In this document: positions 30,136 to 41,524 of the stretch, one piece after another
Numbering within the stretch: position 1 is the first letter of the stretch
How the letters are laid out: every line of letters starts with the position of its first letter
From: Trichoderma breve
Taxonomy: Eukaryota; Ascomycota; Sordariomycetes; Hypocreales; Hypocreaceae
DNA: 64,000 nt
Reading direction: 5' to 3'
Assembly: GCF_028502605.1 (NCBI RefSeq)
Contig: NC_079235.1
Location: forward strand, 62,001 to 126,000
Notes under the pieces: generated by a model
Databases searched by the model: none
What the model was told of the DNA's origin: nothing
Seen by the model: the letters and a program-made list of their open reading frames with translations, nothing else
Made by a program: the position numbers and the translations under genes

Positions 30136-31880
30136 ATATCGTAAGGCCTTGAATAAGCAAAGGGGTAGTAGACTGGGATAGTCATAGGAAAGATGGTAGA
30201 GCTTCCTGAGTGAAGCCAAGCTTAATCTAAATATAGTAGTCTTTAATAAGAAAAAATTATCCGTATCCCTCAGGCAATTGTTCAAATTATCTTTTGAAGG
30301 CATTGTGGTTGGGGCGATATTAAGGGTTGTCCTGAATGTTAATTCGTATCAATGAATCAAGAATTAGCCCTAAATTTATTTCCCTATGGCGTACTAATAT
30401 CATGAGCAGGCCGACACGTTGCTAAGTGAAGTCCATCTGTTTGTGAAGTTGGTTGCACAAGTGAATGGGATATGACTTTCTCGTGACGATCCAAGGATCC
30501 ACTGCATTATCCACGTCTAGGTTCAATTTGAGGCTAAGATTATTTGGCCTATCTCTCCCACCGCATTTTTAAGGAGGACCTTTCAATGTCTCGCCAATCT
30601 AATTTTTTTCTTCTATAGATATATTGCTCTAACTAATTTGGAACTCCCGTAATCTCCGACATACAGAACAGGTTGCACTCTCGTGAGTTTGTTTAGATAA
30701 GAGGGAGCCGTAAAACCATGTCGATTCTTGAATTGAGACACAGGAAGTAGATATTTGAACCAGATCCACAACAAGTCCAGACCTCATCTATCTCTTAATC
30801 GGTTGGGACTAAATACTCATGACATCGATAGCTAACTGTATTCGTAGTGTAGTACGGGAAGAGTTAATGGTCTACAAGCGATTTAAACTGAAATCGGGGC
30901 TTATCGAGAGTAGGGTTATTAAAATAAGAAGTTTTTACCGTAATTATAAAAGCTATATGTAGGCTCTATCAAACTTCTTTTTACATCTAGGTAAATGGAG
31001 GGAAACATACATCGCTCTGTAGGTTGACAAGCTTTCTCTAGCTTATTAAGAATCTTGTCGTAGTCTCAATCGAGTCATAAACCTGCCTTTTTAGTAAAGA
31101 GAGACAAGGGCTTTTGCGCCACTTAATTAATGGGCTAGGTGCTATTCCATACTCAGTTAAAGGCAACCTCGGCCGTGAAGAGGAAGCGCAGACTACCCCA
31201 CACCTCCCCTACGGTCTATACAATATAAGCTTCTTTAATACTCCGTAGGTTGAGGATGACATTTTTCGAGAAGCAACTAACATGGTCTGGTTGTAATAAA
31301 CACTTCCGAATCATGTCCATAGTTACTAGGTGACTTTAAAAGGCATGCCGCCATCTTCGGGGTTCCTTCTTGTAGATTCTATTTGACAAACTACTATGTT
31401 ACAATCATATATTCGTCATTATCCGTCGATGAGGTCGACCTGAGTAGCTTTGTTGACATTTTGGGCATCTATCTAAAAGGTCCTTTACTCTCCATAAAGG
31501 CCAGTACAACAGTATAGTCATCCGCAGATGCACAAACATATTTCAATTCGATCTAATGGATGTCAGTACTACCATGGCATGGATGTCCTAGCTAGAGGAA
31601 AATGCTCGTTCAGCATATGTTGCCCACTCTAAACTTTGGTTTTCTATCCATAACATATGATAGAATGAGCTTGTACACCAGCATTACTTGCAGCCATGAG
31701 AGTCGAAACATGACGGGCTCAGAACCTCTTGGTCACCTGGATTGCTTATACTTTCACATCGCTTTGAATGAAGGACCTATCCAACTAGCCATAAAATAAA
31801 GCCTAATTAAGTTGCTATCCATTTATTTAAAAAGTTCAACTACGCATTTGGCCCTTTACTCGATTTGTTCTTTTCTCAAT
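30136..31880. other. Intergenic, AT-rich, no gene recognised
   Basis: About 1.75 kb between the stops of convergent GH3 and Cip1 genes, longer than needed for two terminators. All six frames are broken by many stops. It could be decayed repeat DNA, but no conserved motif could be read. Confidence 0.4.
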
Positions 31881-32942
31881 TTACAAGCATTGAGAGTAAT
31901 ATGCGTTCGAGTACGTACATGTTGAACCAGCAGCGCATACAAACGGCCCAGGCCAACCTTGGCCTCCACACTGACCGTATTTACTATTATATTTTATTAG
32001 CATGATGTCTCGCCTCCTGAATAGGGGAAGAACTTACGTCTGTGTAGGACCCGCAGCGCTTGTCGTCGTTGAACTTGTTGGCCGAATGGTAGTGCTTGGT
32101 TTCGTAGTGAGGGTAGATGAGACGCTGCTACGCGTAGTTGACGGTCTAACTGAGGTGGTTCCGGATGACGCAGGGCCGCCACATCCTACACGAGTAGATC
32201 CAATCGAAACATCGTCGAACCAGACGGTGTTGACATCTCCGCTGTAGGCTTCCCAGCCAAAGTAGACACCAGTGATGGCAGGTTTATAAGATGCTCTGGT
32301 CCAGCCAGCGTCATTCGGATTGTTAGCATTTGGCCCAGCGGTCATACCCACAATCTCGTTGCCATTCAACCAGGTGTCAATGGTTCCGTCAGTACCCAGA
32401 TGATACTCGAAACACTGGAACGAGCCGGTAGGTAAGTCAACCGAGGAGGCAATGCCTGCTGGAGATAGGTCCGGGAGTGTAGCATCGTCGGATTCGCGGT
32501 TGTAGTCGAGGACTTCGCTTTGACCACCGACACGGAGATGCTTACCGCCCTGAGCGGTGTCTGGCATCACAACAAATGTAACGTGATCGTTGTTGAGAGC
32601 AGTCTGAAGTCGACTGGACATGCTCACTCAGTATCCGTATGTTTCAGTCCCTAACAAGAGTACTTACAGCCAAACTCTAACATATACATCGCCGGCCGGC
32701 ACTTGGGTAGTGCCGAAAAAGATGTGTCCACAATAGCCATTGGGTCCACCGACGACCTTGATGGAGTTGCTGCCACTATGAGCTACTGTGGTGTCAAGAC
32801 TGACGCTTCCCCCCTGATTACAATCTGGTGCATAGGTGGGCCATGTAGTCTGGTCCCAGCCATTCTCAAAATCGTCCGAAATTTGCGCAATGGAGCGGGA
32901 AGTGAGAGCCGCAAAGGCCAGCAGAGCAGCTTGGCGAAACAT
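31881..32942 (-). CDS. cip1: Cip1-like secreted protein with CBM1
   Basis: The model is complement(join(31881..31983,32038..32613,32668..32942)), 317 aa, about the length of Trichoderma Cip1 as I recall it. The signal peptide ends near SIAQ. The core is a beta-jelly roll ([66 protein letters not shown]). A Ser/Thr-rich linker leads to a family 1 cellulose-binding module in the last exon ([12 protein letters not shown] ... YYSQCL). Cip1 is co-induced with cellulases; its fold resembles glucuronan/alginate-type polysaccharide lyases, but its true activity remains uncertain. The last intron lies just before the CBM1 coding sequence. A TATA box and Xyr1-type motifs lie upstream. Confidence 0.93.
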
Positions 32943-33826
32943 ATTTGTCCAAAATGACTGGTCAGAGAAAGAAGCCGCTAGACATATGGTATGAATTGCT
33001 TAACAATATGTCTAAAGCGGACCGATAGGGTAAGATTTATATATGTACATCACGAGGCCGTTCCGCCTTGTCTCGTATTGTCTGTTTATTCCAGACCTGT
33101 TAAATTACAAGATCATTAAAGTAGCACTCTATCCATGTATCAGCTGTCAGAATCTGACTGTGGCATTAACCCGCTCTGCCTATATGGATGTGAACTTAAC
33201 CTTTGACACTTTTGCGGCTAAAGTAGAATGGGAAAATATTTTTTGCCTAAAATAGCCAGAATTAGACGATTTGTGACCAGGAGTCAGTATCACAATACAT
33301 TTCCCACCGACAAATCTTGGCCTGAAGCTCTGGATTTGTACTAGTGGATCACCTAGGGGAACCGGGCAAGGAATGGCATCATGTCACCAAGAGAGTGCAA
33401 TGGCAATTCCAATCTAATTGATATGTTAATGACTGACTATCTAACCCATGTAAATGAATGTTATGAAGTGACGTTATATACCGGGTTGACTATATAGGAT
33501 CAGGTCTCTTTGTTCCATAATTCAGTAAAAAATCATGACATCATTCCAAAATATAGTAATTCGGTCTTAATTGGTCGGATAGTCCGTTTCTCCGATAATA
33601 CCCTGCCCCAATGCCTGCTGTAGCGACCATCAGAGTCTGTGTGTAATACCACTATGAGTATAGAAAGTATAGACGTCACTTGGTATTTTCAAGAGTGGAC
33701 GAGTTCAAAATTCAGCAAATTAAAAGATTGTTCCTCCTTCAGCTCAACAACTGAGTTTTGGCAGGTTGGCCCATGGCTATTTAATGGAAGTTCCGTGGGT
33801 CTTCGTAGATGTACCGGCCATTTTGA
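32943..33826. promoter_or_regulatory. Cip1 promoter region with Xyr1-type motifs
   Basis: Upstream of the minus-strand Cip1 gene. TATATAAA (minus strand, 33036-33043) lies 94 bp before the ATG. GGCTAA is at 33216-33221 (plus), with GGCAAA at 33242-33247 and GGCTAT at 33252-33257 (minus). All fit the GGC(A/T)3 consensus described for Xyr1/XlnR regulators of cellulase genes. Three matches within 42 bp is more than expected by chance, but the motif is short. Confidence 0.5.
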
Positions 33827-34931
33827 CTATCTGGAAACGCACTGAGCATAGTAGGGGTTCAAGGTAGTGCAAACGGCGGGCGAGGCGCAGATAGTCGGGC
33901 CAGAGTAGCCACTGCCACCGCACTGGCCGTATAAAGTCTGAGTTGGGCCGCCAGCGGGTGCAGACGTTGTGCGAACAGAGGAAGAGGTGGGTCTAGATGT
34001 AGCCCCCGACGAGGTTCTCGTAGCAGATGAAGGTCTGCTGCTTGATGAGCCTCCACCACCAGGAATGGTGGCGCTGCTTGTAGCCGTTGCTGCAGAATTA
34101 CCCTGGGCAACACTTGAAGGGAGGCCTGCCACCAAACTAGGACCGGGCATAGTATAGGCAAGGGAGCTGGTGTAGATGTTGACGAGAATACCAGGGTCAG
34201 ATTCGTGGTAAAGGTCGGTCGCTAGGACACCGGTAGGCTGCAGTGATCCAGTGCCTGTGACGGCGAGGTTGAAGCACTGGGGGTAGTTCTGGGCGCCGTC
34301 CGGCTGTCCAGAGCTGTGTAAGGCGATGAGTTCGTGGCGTAGCACGTAGTTGCCCGTCTGTAGATCTTTGGGGATCTGCACAACCCAGGTATTGTTGTTG
34401 GTAACGAGCACGTTCTGGGCCCAGTTGCCCGGATCCGCCCCGCTGATGAGACCAACGCCATCAATCTTGAAGAATTCAAGCGTCGTCTTATCCACAGTCT
34501 CGCAATCGCCATTGCAGTTTGCTAAGTAGTCGACGATAGGGCCCGGGTGTGGCCACGGAAGCGGCAGCCACTGAAGTAGAATAGTATCTCCGGCCTTGAC
34601 AGATGCATGGCCCTTAGCATTGGTAGCATTCTTGTGGCAGACAATATCAGGGCCCTGATATGCGTCGGGTGCAACAAAGCCTGCGGAATAGTATAAGCGT
34701 CAAGGCCCGAGAAGAGTTAATAAATGCAGATGAGAGGCACTTACCATTGTCAAGATCCGCAGCCGTCCAGCCTATCACAATGGGCGGGTTTGGCATGTAT
34801 GGAAATGATGTCGGATCATAGCCCTGATAGTACACCCCGTTGACGATAATGTTGTTGACATGTCCATGTCCGACCACGCCAGTGGCTACCGTTAGTGCGG
34901 TGGCAAGGAGGCTGGAAAGCTTTCGAGCCAT
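33827..34931 (-). CDS. cel61A: AA9 lytic polysaccharide monooxygenase with CBM1 (Cel61A-like)
   Basis: The model is complement(join(33827..34680,34745..34931)), 346 aa. The ATG at 34931 gives a 21-residue signal peptide and exposes His22 (HGHVNN) as the N-terminal copper-brace residue required in AA9; an ATG 15 nt upstream would add five residues. The second copper histidine lies in [11 protein letters not shown], and the axial region is [12 protein letters not shown] ... QNYPQCFN. A Ser/Thr/Pro-rich linker ends in a CBM1 ([13 protein letters not shown] ... YYAQC). The enzyme cleaves crystalline cellulose oxidatively using copper and a reductant. It appears very close to T. reesei Cel61A from memory. 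The neighbouring Cip1 and GH16 genes share its strand and TATA spacing. Confidence 0.95.
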
Positions 34932-35819
34932 GTTTGTAAACAGCACGGAATAAATCTTGCTGCTGTGTATGCATGAAACAACGTTTCAACAGACGATCCA
35001 TACCGGATGATTATGTCGGTATTTATGCATCACGGCTCGGTACTAATAGTGGCCCATCGAACTGCTTTCTTACAAAACGGTTTTCGTTGCCTTCTGGAGC
35101 GCCGAATTATCCGCCAATTTAGAAGCCAAGAAAACATAACATCGCGGCTAAATAATTTACCCCAGAAGTAGAACAATGGAAGGTCTTCTCCCGACATGAA
35201 GTATCATTTATGCGGAGAAGGTTGCAGCGGCTAGAAAAGATTGGCACCTATATCGTAACAGCCGCTTTTAAGCTAGGCAAATCAAAACATCGTTTACCGG
35301 AAGCTTTTGGCCTATTAGATCCAAGACCCGCTTAGTAAACGGATTGTAAACGGGGAGCAGCCGAGCAAAATTGTCTATTCAGGCATATGGGTTTCAAAAA
35401 CAAGTTAGTAGGACATCTTTTCCACCGAGAATGGACTTTGTTTGTACTCAATAATGCCGCATACGTACTCTTCCCATGTGATTCGTCTTGGTACATAGGA
35501 CTCTTGTAGCCATTTTCACTATGTAGGAAACTAGAGTCCAAGATACAAGGCAGATGAAGACAGGAGAAGAAAACTCGGTAATCAAATGACTTCTTTTCAG
35601 ATTTTCAGAGCTGGTGCTGAGTTCTTTGACTGTGAAACCAGGAGACATTGATATGCGAACGTCAACACGCGACTTTGAATAACTGGGGTTTTTATGTATA
35701 CCTAGGGTATACAACTAAATCTAACCCAAAAAGCACGTTTTCATGTATCTCCCAAGTTATCAAATCACTCTCTCTATAGCTATATTTCTCTGTTTACACT
35801 TGATACAAAGGTTTATCCT
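34932..35819. promoter_or_regulatory. AA9 gene promoter region
   Basis: A TATA-like CATAAATA (minus strand) at 35020-35027 lies 89 bp before the AA9 ATG. GGCTAA at 35146-35151 lies in the context CGGCTAAA, identical to the GGCTAA site upstream of Cip1. GGCAAA follows at 35276-35281. These fit Xyr1/XlnR-type control. The rest is AT-rich with no gene. Confidence 0.45.
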
Positions 35820-36668
35820 TTAATTGGTCTTATAAATAGCCACGTACTTGACCCTCATAGAAGCATCATACCCACTGACAGTACTCGCGGTTGGATTTCC
35901 TGGATATCCTCCACCAACGGCCACATTCAGAATGATATAGTATGTGCTTTGGGCTAGCTGTACCCACTGCTGGAACGTCCCGACCTGGGCACCCGTAACA
36001 GAGTAGAACTGAACACCGTCCAGATACCATATCAAACTTTGCTTCGTCCAGTCGGAGTTGCGGCGATCCACCTTGAACGCCCAAGTATGGTACTGTCCTC
36101 CCTGGTAGGTTACTCTGCCGTTGAATGCCCCATTGTGATTGCCGTTTGCGTCCTGGAAGTGCAGCGTTCCCTGGTTCTGGTTGCTCATCTTATCCGTCAC
36201 CTCGAAGATGTCCCACTCGCCACATTTTGGCCATGGGACCCCGCTGCTACGATAATTGTTTCCTTTCGCCCAGAAGGCTGGCCAGAGACCAGCAAATTTG
36301 GCTGGGCTGCCGGTAAAGTCGGGAACCCAAAGCTCGGACTGAAATATCATAGCGCCGCCAGTGTCGCACACCTGCGCAGTGTTGCTCTCAAGGCGGCCCG
36401 AATACCATTTCCCATCAGACTTGGTGGGTACGATGTACAGCTGACCATCACCCGAAAGATGAACATTGTCGGTGCCCGATGTGTAGGTTTCCACCTCTCC
36501 GTTAGCGTTGTTGGATTTGGCGATTTGCACCCATTTGCTGTGGTCGACGCCGGCGTAATGGTCGCCATTGAAGTCATCGGACCAGACGACGTGGTAGCCA
36601 GGCAAGCTGGGGATTGTTGCGAGTGTGGGGGCCCACAGGAGAGCAAGGACAGGAAGATGGGAGAGCAT
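35820..36668 (-). CDS. Secreted GH16 endo-beta-1,3(4)-glucanase-like protein
   Basis: Single exon, 282 aa from the ATG at 36668 (MLSHLPVLALLWAPTLA, a signal peptide). The GH16 active-site pattern E-x-D-x-x-E is intact at Glu151-Asp153-Glu156 (CGEWDIFEV). Flanking conserved parts are WSDDFNGDHYAGVDHSKW near the start, GLWPAFWAKGNN, and the final strand YDASMRVKYVAIY. The sequence lacks a CBM or GPI-anchor tail, so it should be a free secreted laminarinase/licheninase-type enzyme. Exact linkage preference cannot be read. It ends the plant-cell-wall island; its TATATAAA (minus, 36760-36767) is 92 bp upstream. Confidence 0.9.
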   Translation of the reverse strand: MLSHLPVLALLWAPTLATIPSLPGYHVVWSDDFNGDHYAGVDHSKWVQIAKSNNANGEVETYTSGTDNVHLSGDGQLYIVPTKSDGKWYSGRLESNTAQVCDTGGAMIFQSELWVPDFTGSPAKFAGLWPAFWAKGNNYRSSGVPWPKCGEWDIFEVTDKMSNQNQGTLHFQDANGNHNGAFNGRVTYQGGQYHTWAFKVDRRNSDWTKQSLIWYLDGVQFYSVTGAQVGTFQQWVQLAQSTYYIILNVAVGGGYPGNPTASTVSGYDASMRVKYVAIYKTN

Positions 36669-36759
36669 AGTGAGCTTTCGTGAGGGCAATTCCTTGTGTT
36701 GCTATCTGCAGAAATGAATTGTTTGACTTGGATATCCTTTGGATGTAGAAACCTGTCTC

Positions 36760-36767
36760 TTTATATA
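36760..36767 (-). promoter_or_regulatory. TATA box of GH16 gene
   Basis: TATATAAA on the minus strand, 92 bp before the ATG at 36668. It matches the spacing seen upstream of Cip1 (94) and AA9 (89). Confidence 0.55.
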
Positions 36768-38853
36768 ATTTGGACAATGTGGTAGAGGAAACTGATCCAC
36801 TATATTTAAGCTTATCACAGCTTAGACCACAAGGCACAATTCGTAGAGACAACCCCCTATTTTTAGAAAGTTCTCAACACAGACTGATCATTAATCTCGG
36901 CGAAGCTCCGAAGAACACATTTTGAGCGTAGAGTGGCTTGTGAACTTCCAATTTTGTCAACTTCGGGTTCCTGCCGCTGTCTTTCAACTCCACTTACCCG
37001 CAAGCTGAAGAAATGGATATCCAACTTTATGTCCGAGCATGCCCACTAGCCTCTCAGCCCTAAACCACAAGTTGCCTAATCCAGTTGCGTGATACATAAG
37101 TGGCGCACATCGATTTACTTACTCTGCAACCTGACCTTGCTGTCGCTAACTCAAGTCAATCTTACTGCATGGTAATGGCGGGCTTTGATCTGCGTGGTTC
37201 AGGATTAGAGTGCATAAAGCGGCGCATCTGAGCACGTTATTCCATATCTAGAAGTTTCAGGGTTTAACTCGTATAAGTCCCATGATAACTCTGCATATGA
37301 CAATCCGTATTCGGGGATAGCATCGGGCCACTAATCGCAAGCGTAGCAATTAATGTGACAGAGTTAGCTATTTATGAGGTATCAATCTGTTAGGAGACAG
37401 AAAGTGGTTGCACTTAAACGTCCGTTTTTGGTTACATGTTTGCACAAACAATGTGGGATCCACAAGCTTCCTCATTAATGAATCACAGCTCTATGTTTGG
37501 GGGCTTATTGGGAGTCACGGTATATTTAATTCAAAGGTTATTTTGTTAGCTCCTTGACAAGAACTAGGTAATAGGAATACTATCGACTATATTACTCTTT
37601 TTGAGGGTTCATATCTGAGAGGTTCTACACGTCACGGCATTTTACCAGACAAATCCGTAATTTTCTCACCGCATTTACAGTTATTCACTAACAATTGGGA
37701 GAGAAGAGCTAGCTTAGACTTTTAAGAAGACTTAATTTTAACTTTAAATGCTAATGATACATTAATGTAATGAGGGGATGCACTAGGTACTTTCTACCTG
37801 TTGCATTCTAAAGAGTACATACCTACCTAGGTACTTCTGTGAGGAGGAATAACCTAACGAATAGCCCGCCTACCAAGTGGGACAATGCAACGGGCATTTT
37901 GAGAAATGGGGCTCGCCCATAAAGGAGAAATACCCGATTGATGCTAGTTGAAAAGGATTGTGCAGTTATGAGTGTTCCCTACATCCTCATCACCTTTCGT
38001 GAAACCCCAGGAGAGCCACTCACTGGACAACTCACCCCTAGTCGATTCAATTGGTTCTGCAAGATAAGCCCACCACGTATCTTTTGCCCACGGGGCTATC
38101 TGCAAAGAATACCTTGTTGAAGTTTACCAAGCCAATCTTCTTGGGCGTAGCGGCTAGCATGTAATTGTTGGATGATAGGTCGAATCCGCTGCCAGCACTG
38201 GTGCCTGTACTGTAGAGGACTATCCTGCGGACCTTCAGCTTGTTATCAGACTATCTTTACCGTATATCTCGTGGTTGAAGACACAACCGTAGAGGAAAGC
38301 TTTGGTCATTGACGAGGGCTGGCTAAATGCCTTGAGTATATTGTGATATGGCAATAAGATGACTAAAATTAGACTTCAAACTGGGGTGACTGAACGGGAT
38401 AGTTTTCTACGTGTTGAGCTAGGCTATAAGAGCGGGGACATCGATCTTACTGACTTATCTCACGACTTAATAGACAAATGATTCTTGACTGAAAGATCGC
38501 TAGTCCCTTTTCTTAGTCTATTCTCCCCTGTTTAGTAGACAAGCACGTGCAGTAAGGATGAGGCCAGCTTTACCACTTCCAAAGACGACAAAACGGTGAG
38601 CCTTGGCCACAAAATCCTCACGCAAGGCCTTGGACGATGGTTTTGGCGTATCAATGCAAATATGTTCTGCCTCTAGACAGTGATGGAGATTTGGAGGCCG
38701 TTCTTACCTCGGCACAGATACACAAGTACATCCTTAATCTCACTGCTCTGTACATGAGTGAAGCCCTTGAATGCGCCAAATAGACTTCTAGATCTATATT
38801 CCTTTCGGCCGCATTCGCAGCATTATTCTACTATCCCGCTCTCGGCTACTACA

Positions 38854-38879
38854 TCTTTTTTTCTAAAAAGAAAAAAAGA
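38854..38879. repeat. Perfect 11-bp inverted repeat with 4-nt loop
   Basis: The left arm 38854-38864 (TCTTTTTTTCT) is exactly complementary to the right arm 38869-38879, with AAAA between. It is low-complexity DNA, so it may be chance or a transposon remnant. Confidence 0.5.
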
Positions 38880-40362
38880 AATACATGTTAGTATTAGTTC
38901 CAACTTTTTTTCTTTATGAGAGTGATCCCAAAAGCTTTATCTAGGCGAGGGAGAGACGATGAAAGGCCGCGGAGTATATGTTATCGAAGCCAGCATATTG
39001 GGGTATGGCTAGATCGCATCAATGGATATTGAAAACACAGCAGTTAGGATATTACGTTGCAATCCATATACATCTGCGATTTTTCCTTTGTAGAGAAAAT
39101 CCGGGGACCCAGGCATTATTTACATGGCGGCTAGTTATGGGAGTCGACGCTTACACTTATCCCCGCATAGATTCGGACATAATTATGTCACAACTGCTCG
39201 AAGGAAAGGCGCGATTATGCAGCAACTTTGTGATCCCCTCGTATCAAAAAAGACCAAGGACCAATACAACTGAAACATAGCAGAGAGGGAATCTGGAATT
39301 TAGAATTCATCTATTTTTATCGACAGTTTGACGAATTGTAACGTGGCTAGCTCACCAATCTGGAATCCAAAACCAATTTTCATACTTCAGGCACCAATCT
39401 TGGCATAGTTATGGCCCTATGGGAAGATGAAGAGGGATTTCATATATTTAGAAAGTCTCGGCATGCGAGCTCAGTTGTATCAACACTTTTGGCCCATGTG
39501 CTACCACTAGGTACTTGTAGAAGACGGATGATGAACTAATTGCACCTCTAGAACGGTCTGCGTTCTAAGCTAGCCTAGCTGATGTGTCATCCCCCCGAGC
39601 ATTTCTTGGACTTAATGGTATCCGTGAACATTGACAGAGAAGCAAGATTAGGTGACCCGGCCAATCTGACCAGGCCATCTCACAGAACATGATAAACATG
39701 GTACCTTGTCTTCGGAGGCATTCCGGGACAGTTGCTAAGAATAAACAAAGAAACTACAGAGGCAGAAGTATAATAGACGAGTCGGTATGTAATATTGACG
39801 ACGCATTATAGGCTTTAACTGCCATATGTCATCACCCTGGAGAATTTAATTTCTCAAAGAGTATCCGCTATACACGGCTACACCAGGCTCGGATGTATTA
39901 CATTCCATTTCACCGCTAAAATAATGAGACTATTAAATACTATAGTGACTATTAGCGACTTTTAGAGACTTTTAGTGAGAGATTGATGTGGGAGAGCCGA
40001 TTGCTAGAGGTACAAGTTACAAGCAGTTGGTGTGTAATTACAAAGCAACTAAGGAACACCAGATAGCTTCCGCTATGGCTCGGAGTATCCCATAATGAAG
40101 CTAAGAATATTATCAACAGCGTTAAGTAATCTTTAGACGGTCACCATGACTGTGCTTTAAGGTAGCAAATACTTACCTAACAATTGCAGAAGCAAAATAT
40201 ATACACAGTTTATGGCCTTGTTAATAGATATATAAAGGCCGGTTGCTCATCGAGCTACTGAGAGACCTCTGCACTCATGCAAAAAAGCCTTTCCAGAGTC
40301 CTTATCGTAAGATATTTTCATCAGAATATACCTGATTCGATTGAGGGATAAGGCTATTTGAT

Positions 40363-41226
40363 ATGGCGAATCATCACTTTGGCAATATGGACGGCAGGCC
40401 TGCCAACTATAAACCAGCGTATCGCCCGACAGTTGAGGAGCTGCTCAAGCGTAACAAGTACTACTCCTTAAACCATGTACTGTTCACTTGAATACTTGTC
40501 TGACATCGCGTATAGGGAGTATGTAGCCACTGTACATAAGCCTTGGCCTGACTTGGGCGAGTTGCTGGAATGGACTTCGCCGTCTACTATTGTCAGTGCG
40601 TACAATTTTCAGATTCAAATCCAGACGTTACACTTAAACTAATTCTCTGCAGTTGCCTGTTCTGATCCACGATGCGACCCTCAGCAATTTATGCAAGGGA
40701 GAAGGGGTGGTAAGCCTCACGATTGTTCTTAGTCTTCGCCATGCTTCCTCGATACATGATGCTGAGCTGCATATTTACAGAAATTGCTGCAATTAGAAAT
40801 CTAGGTGGTCAGGTCGAGATCAGCATCGTGGATATCGCTACTCTAGACAGCGAGTTCCAGTTCAAGGAGCTTGTGATCGTTCACCACACAAATTGTGGCG
40901 TCATAAGTTTGACGGCAGATGGAGTCTCTGAGTACTTGAAGGAGAATCTCCCCAGCGCCACTAAAGAAGAGCTGGCAGCATTTCCGATTGCTCTTTTCTC
41001 AAAGTAGGTTCCCTAATCTTCTGTCTTTGTTACTGACCCCTTCTGTTTGTCAATGTCTGTCGTGATAACATAAAAGCTGACTGTCGTGTATCATAGTATG
41101 GAAGAGGGAATAAGACATGACTTAGAAGTTGTGCGAAAATCACCTTATATTCGCAAAGAATTGAAAGAATCAGCCAGAGGATTTATTTTTGACATTAAAA
41201 CTGGGCTTTTGACAGAAGTGGTTTAA
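40363..41226 (+). CDS. Beta-class carbonic anhydrase
   Basis: The model is join(40363..40457,40516..40595,40653..40709,40781..41003,41097..41226), 194 aa in five short exons. Zinc ligands are intact: Cys61-x-Asp63-x-Arg65 (VIACSDPRC) and His113-x2-Cys116 (VHHTNCG). AAIRNLGGQ is the beta-strand motif between them. Its size fits the small soluble beta-CA subfamily. It interconverts CO2 and bicarbonate. There is no clear targeting peptide (MANHHFGNMDG), so it is probably cytosolic. It is convergent with the P450 gene. Whether it belongs to the metabolite cluster or merely adjoins it is unknown. Confidence 0.9.
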
Positions 41227-41524
41227 GATAGAACTCTACCCTGGCTTTATATAGGAGAATTAGACCGATAGAGTTCCTCTTCGTGCGTGACACCAGCACA
41301 CTTTCTGATGCTACTTTCAATAGCACTAGTTCGTCAACTTTCAACATAATTCCTTAGCTTACTTATATCCCAGTTGACACTGATAAGATTCCAGCAATGT
41401 TTAATTTGACGACATATAATCTGAATTTGGAAGCCGACTATCTCTACATTGAAGCTGACTATCTCTACATTTGAGCCGACATGCAATATTTTACATTGCT
41501 TTTCCTCTTTTCACAACCGAAAGC
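41227..41524. repeat. 3' region with 21-bp tandem repeat
   Basis: Between convergent stops. A 21-bp unit at 41430-41450 is repeated at 41451-41471 with one mismatch, followed by the start of a third copy. Otherwise AT-rich 3' sequence. Confidence 0.6.

Larger units (their letters stand above)
36669..40362. other. Gene-poor AT-rich region
   Basis: About 3.7 kb, the longest stretch without a supported gene. Beyond the GH16 promoter there are many stops in every frame. On the minus strand between about 38100 and 38820, short readable fragments are separated by stops and frameshifts and may be a decayed gene I cannot name. A perfect 11-bp hairpin lies at 38854-38879. Confidence 0.45.

Noticed and set aside
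30900..31450. Suspected decayed retroelement
   Set aside because: No reverse transcriptase or integrase motif could be read in any frame; only AT-rich sequence with many stops.
36039..36683. 214-aa plus-strand frame opposite the GH16 gene
   Set aside because: Antisense shadow; the GH16 frame carries the catalytic motif and signal peptide.
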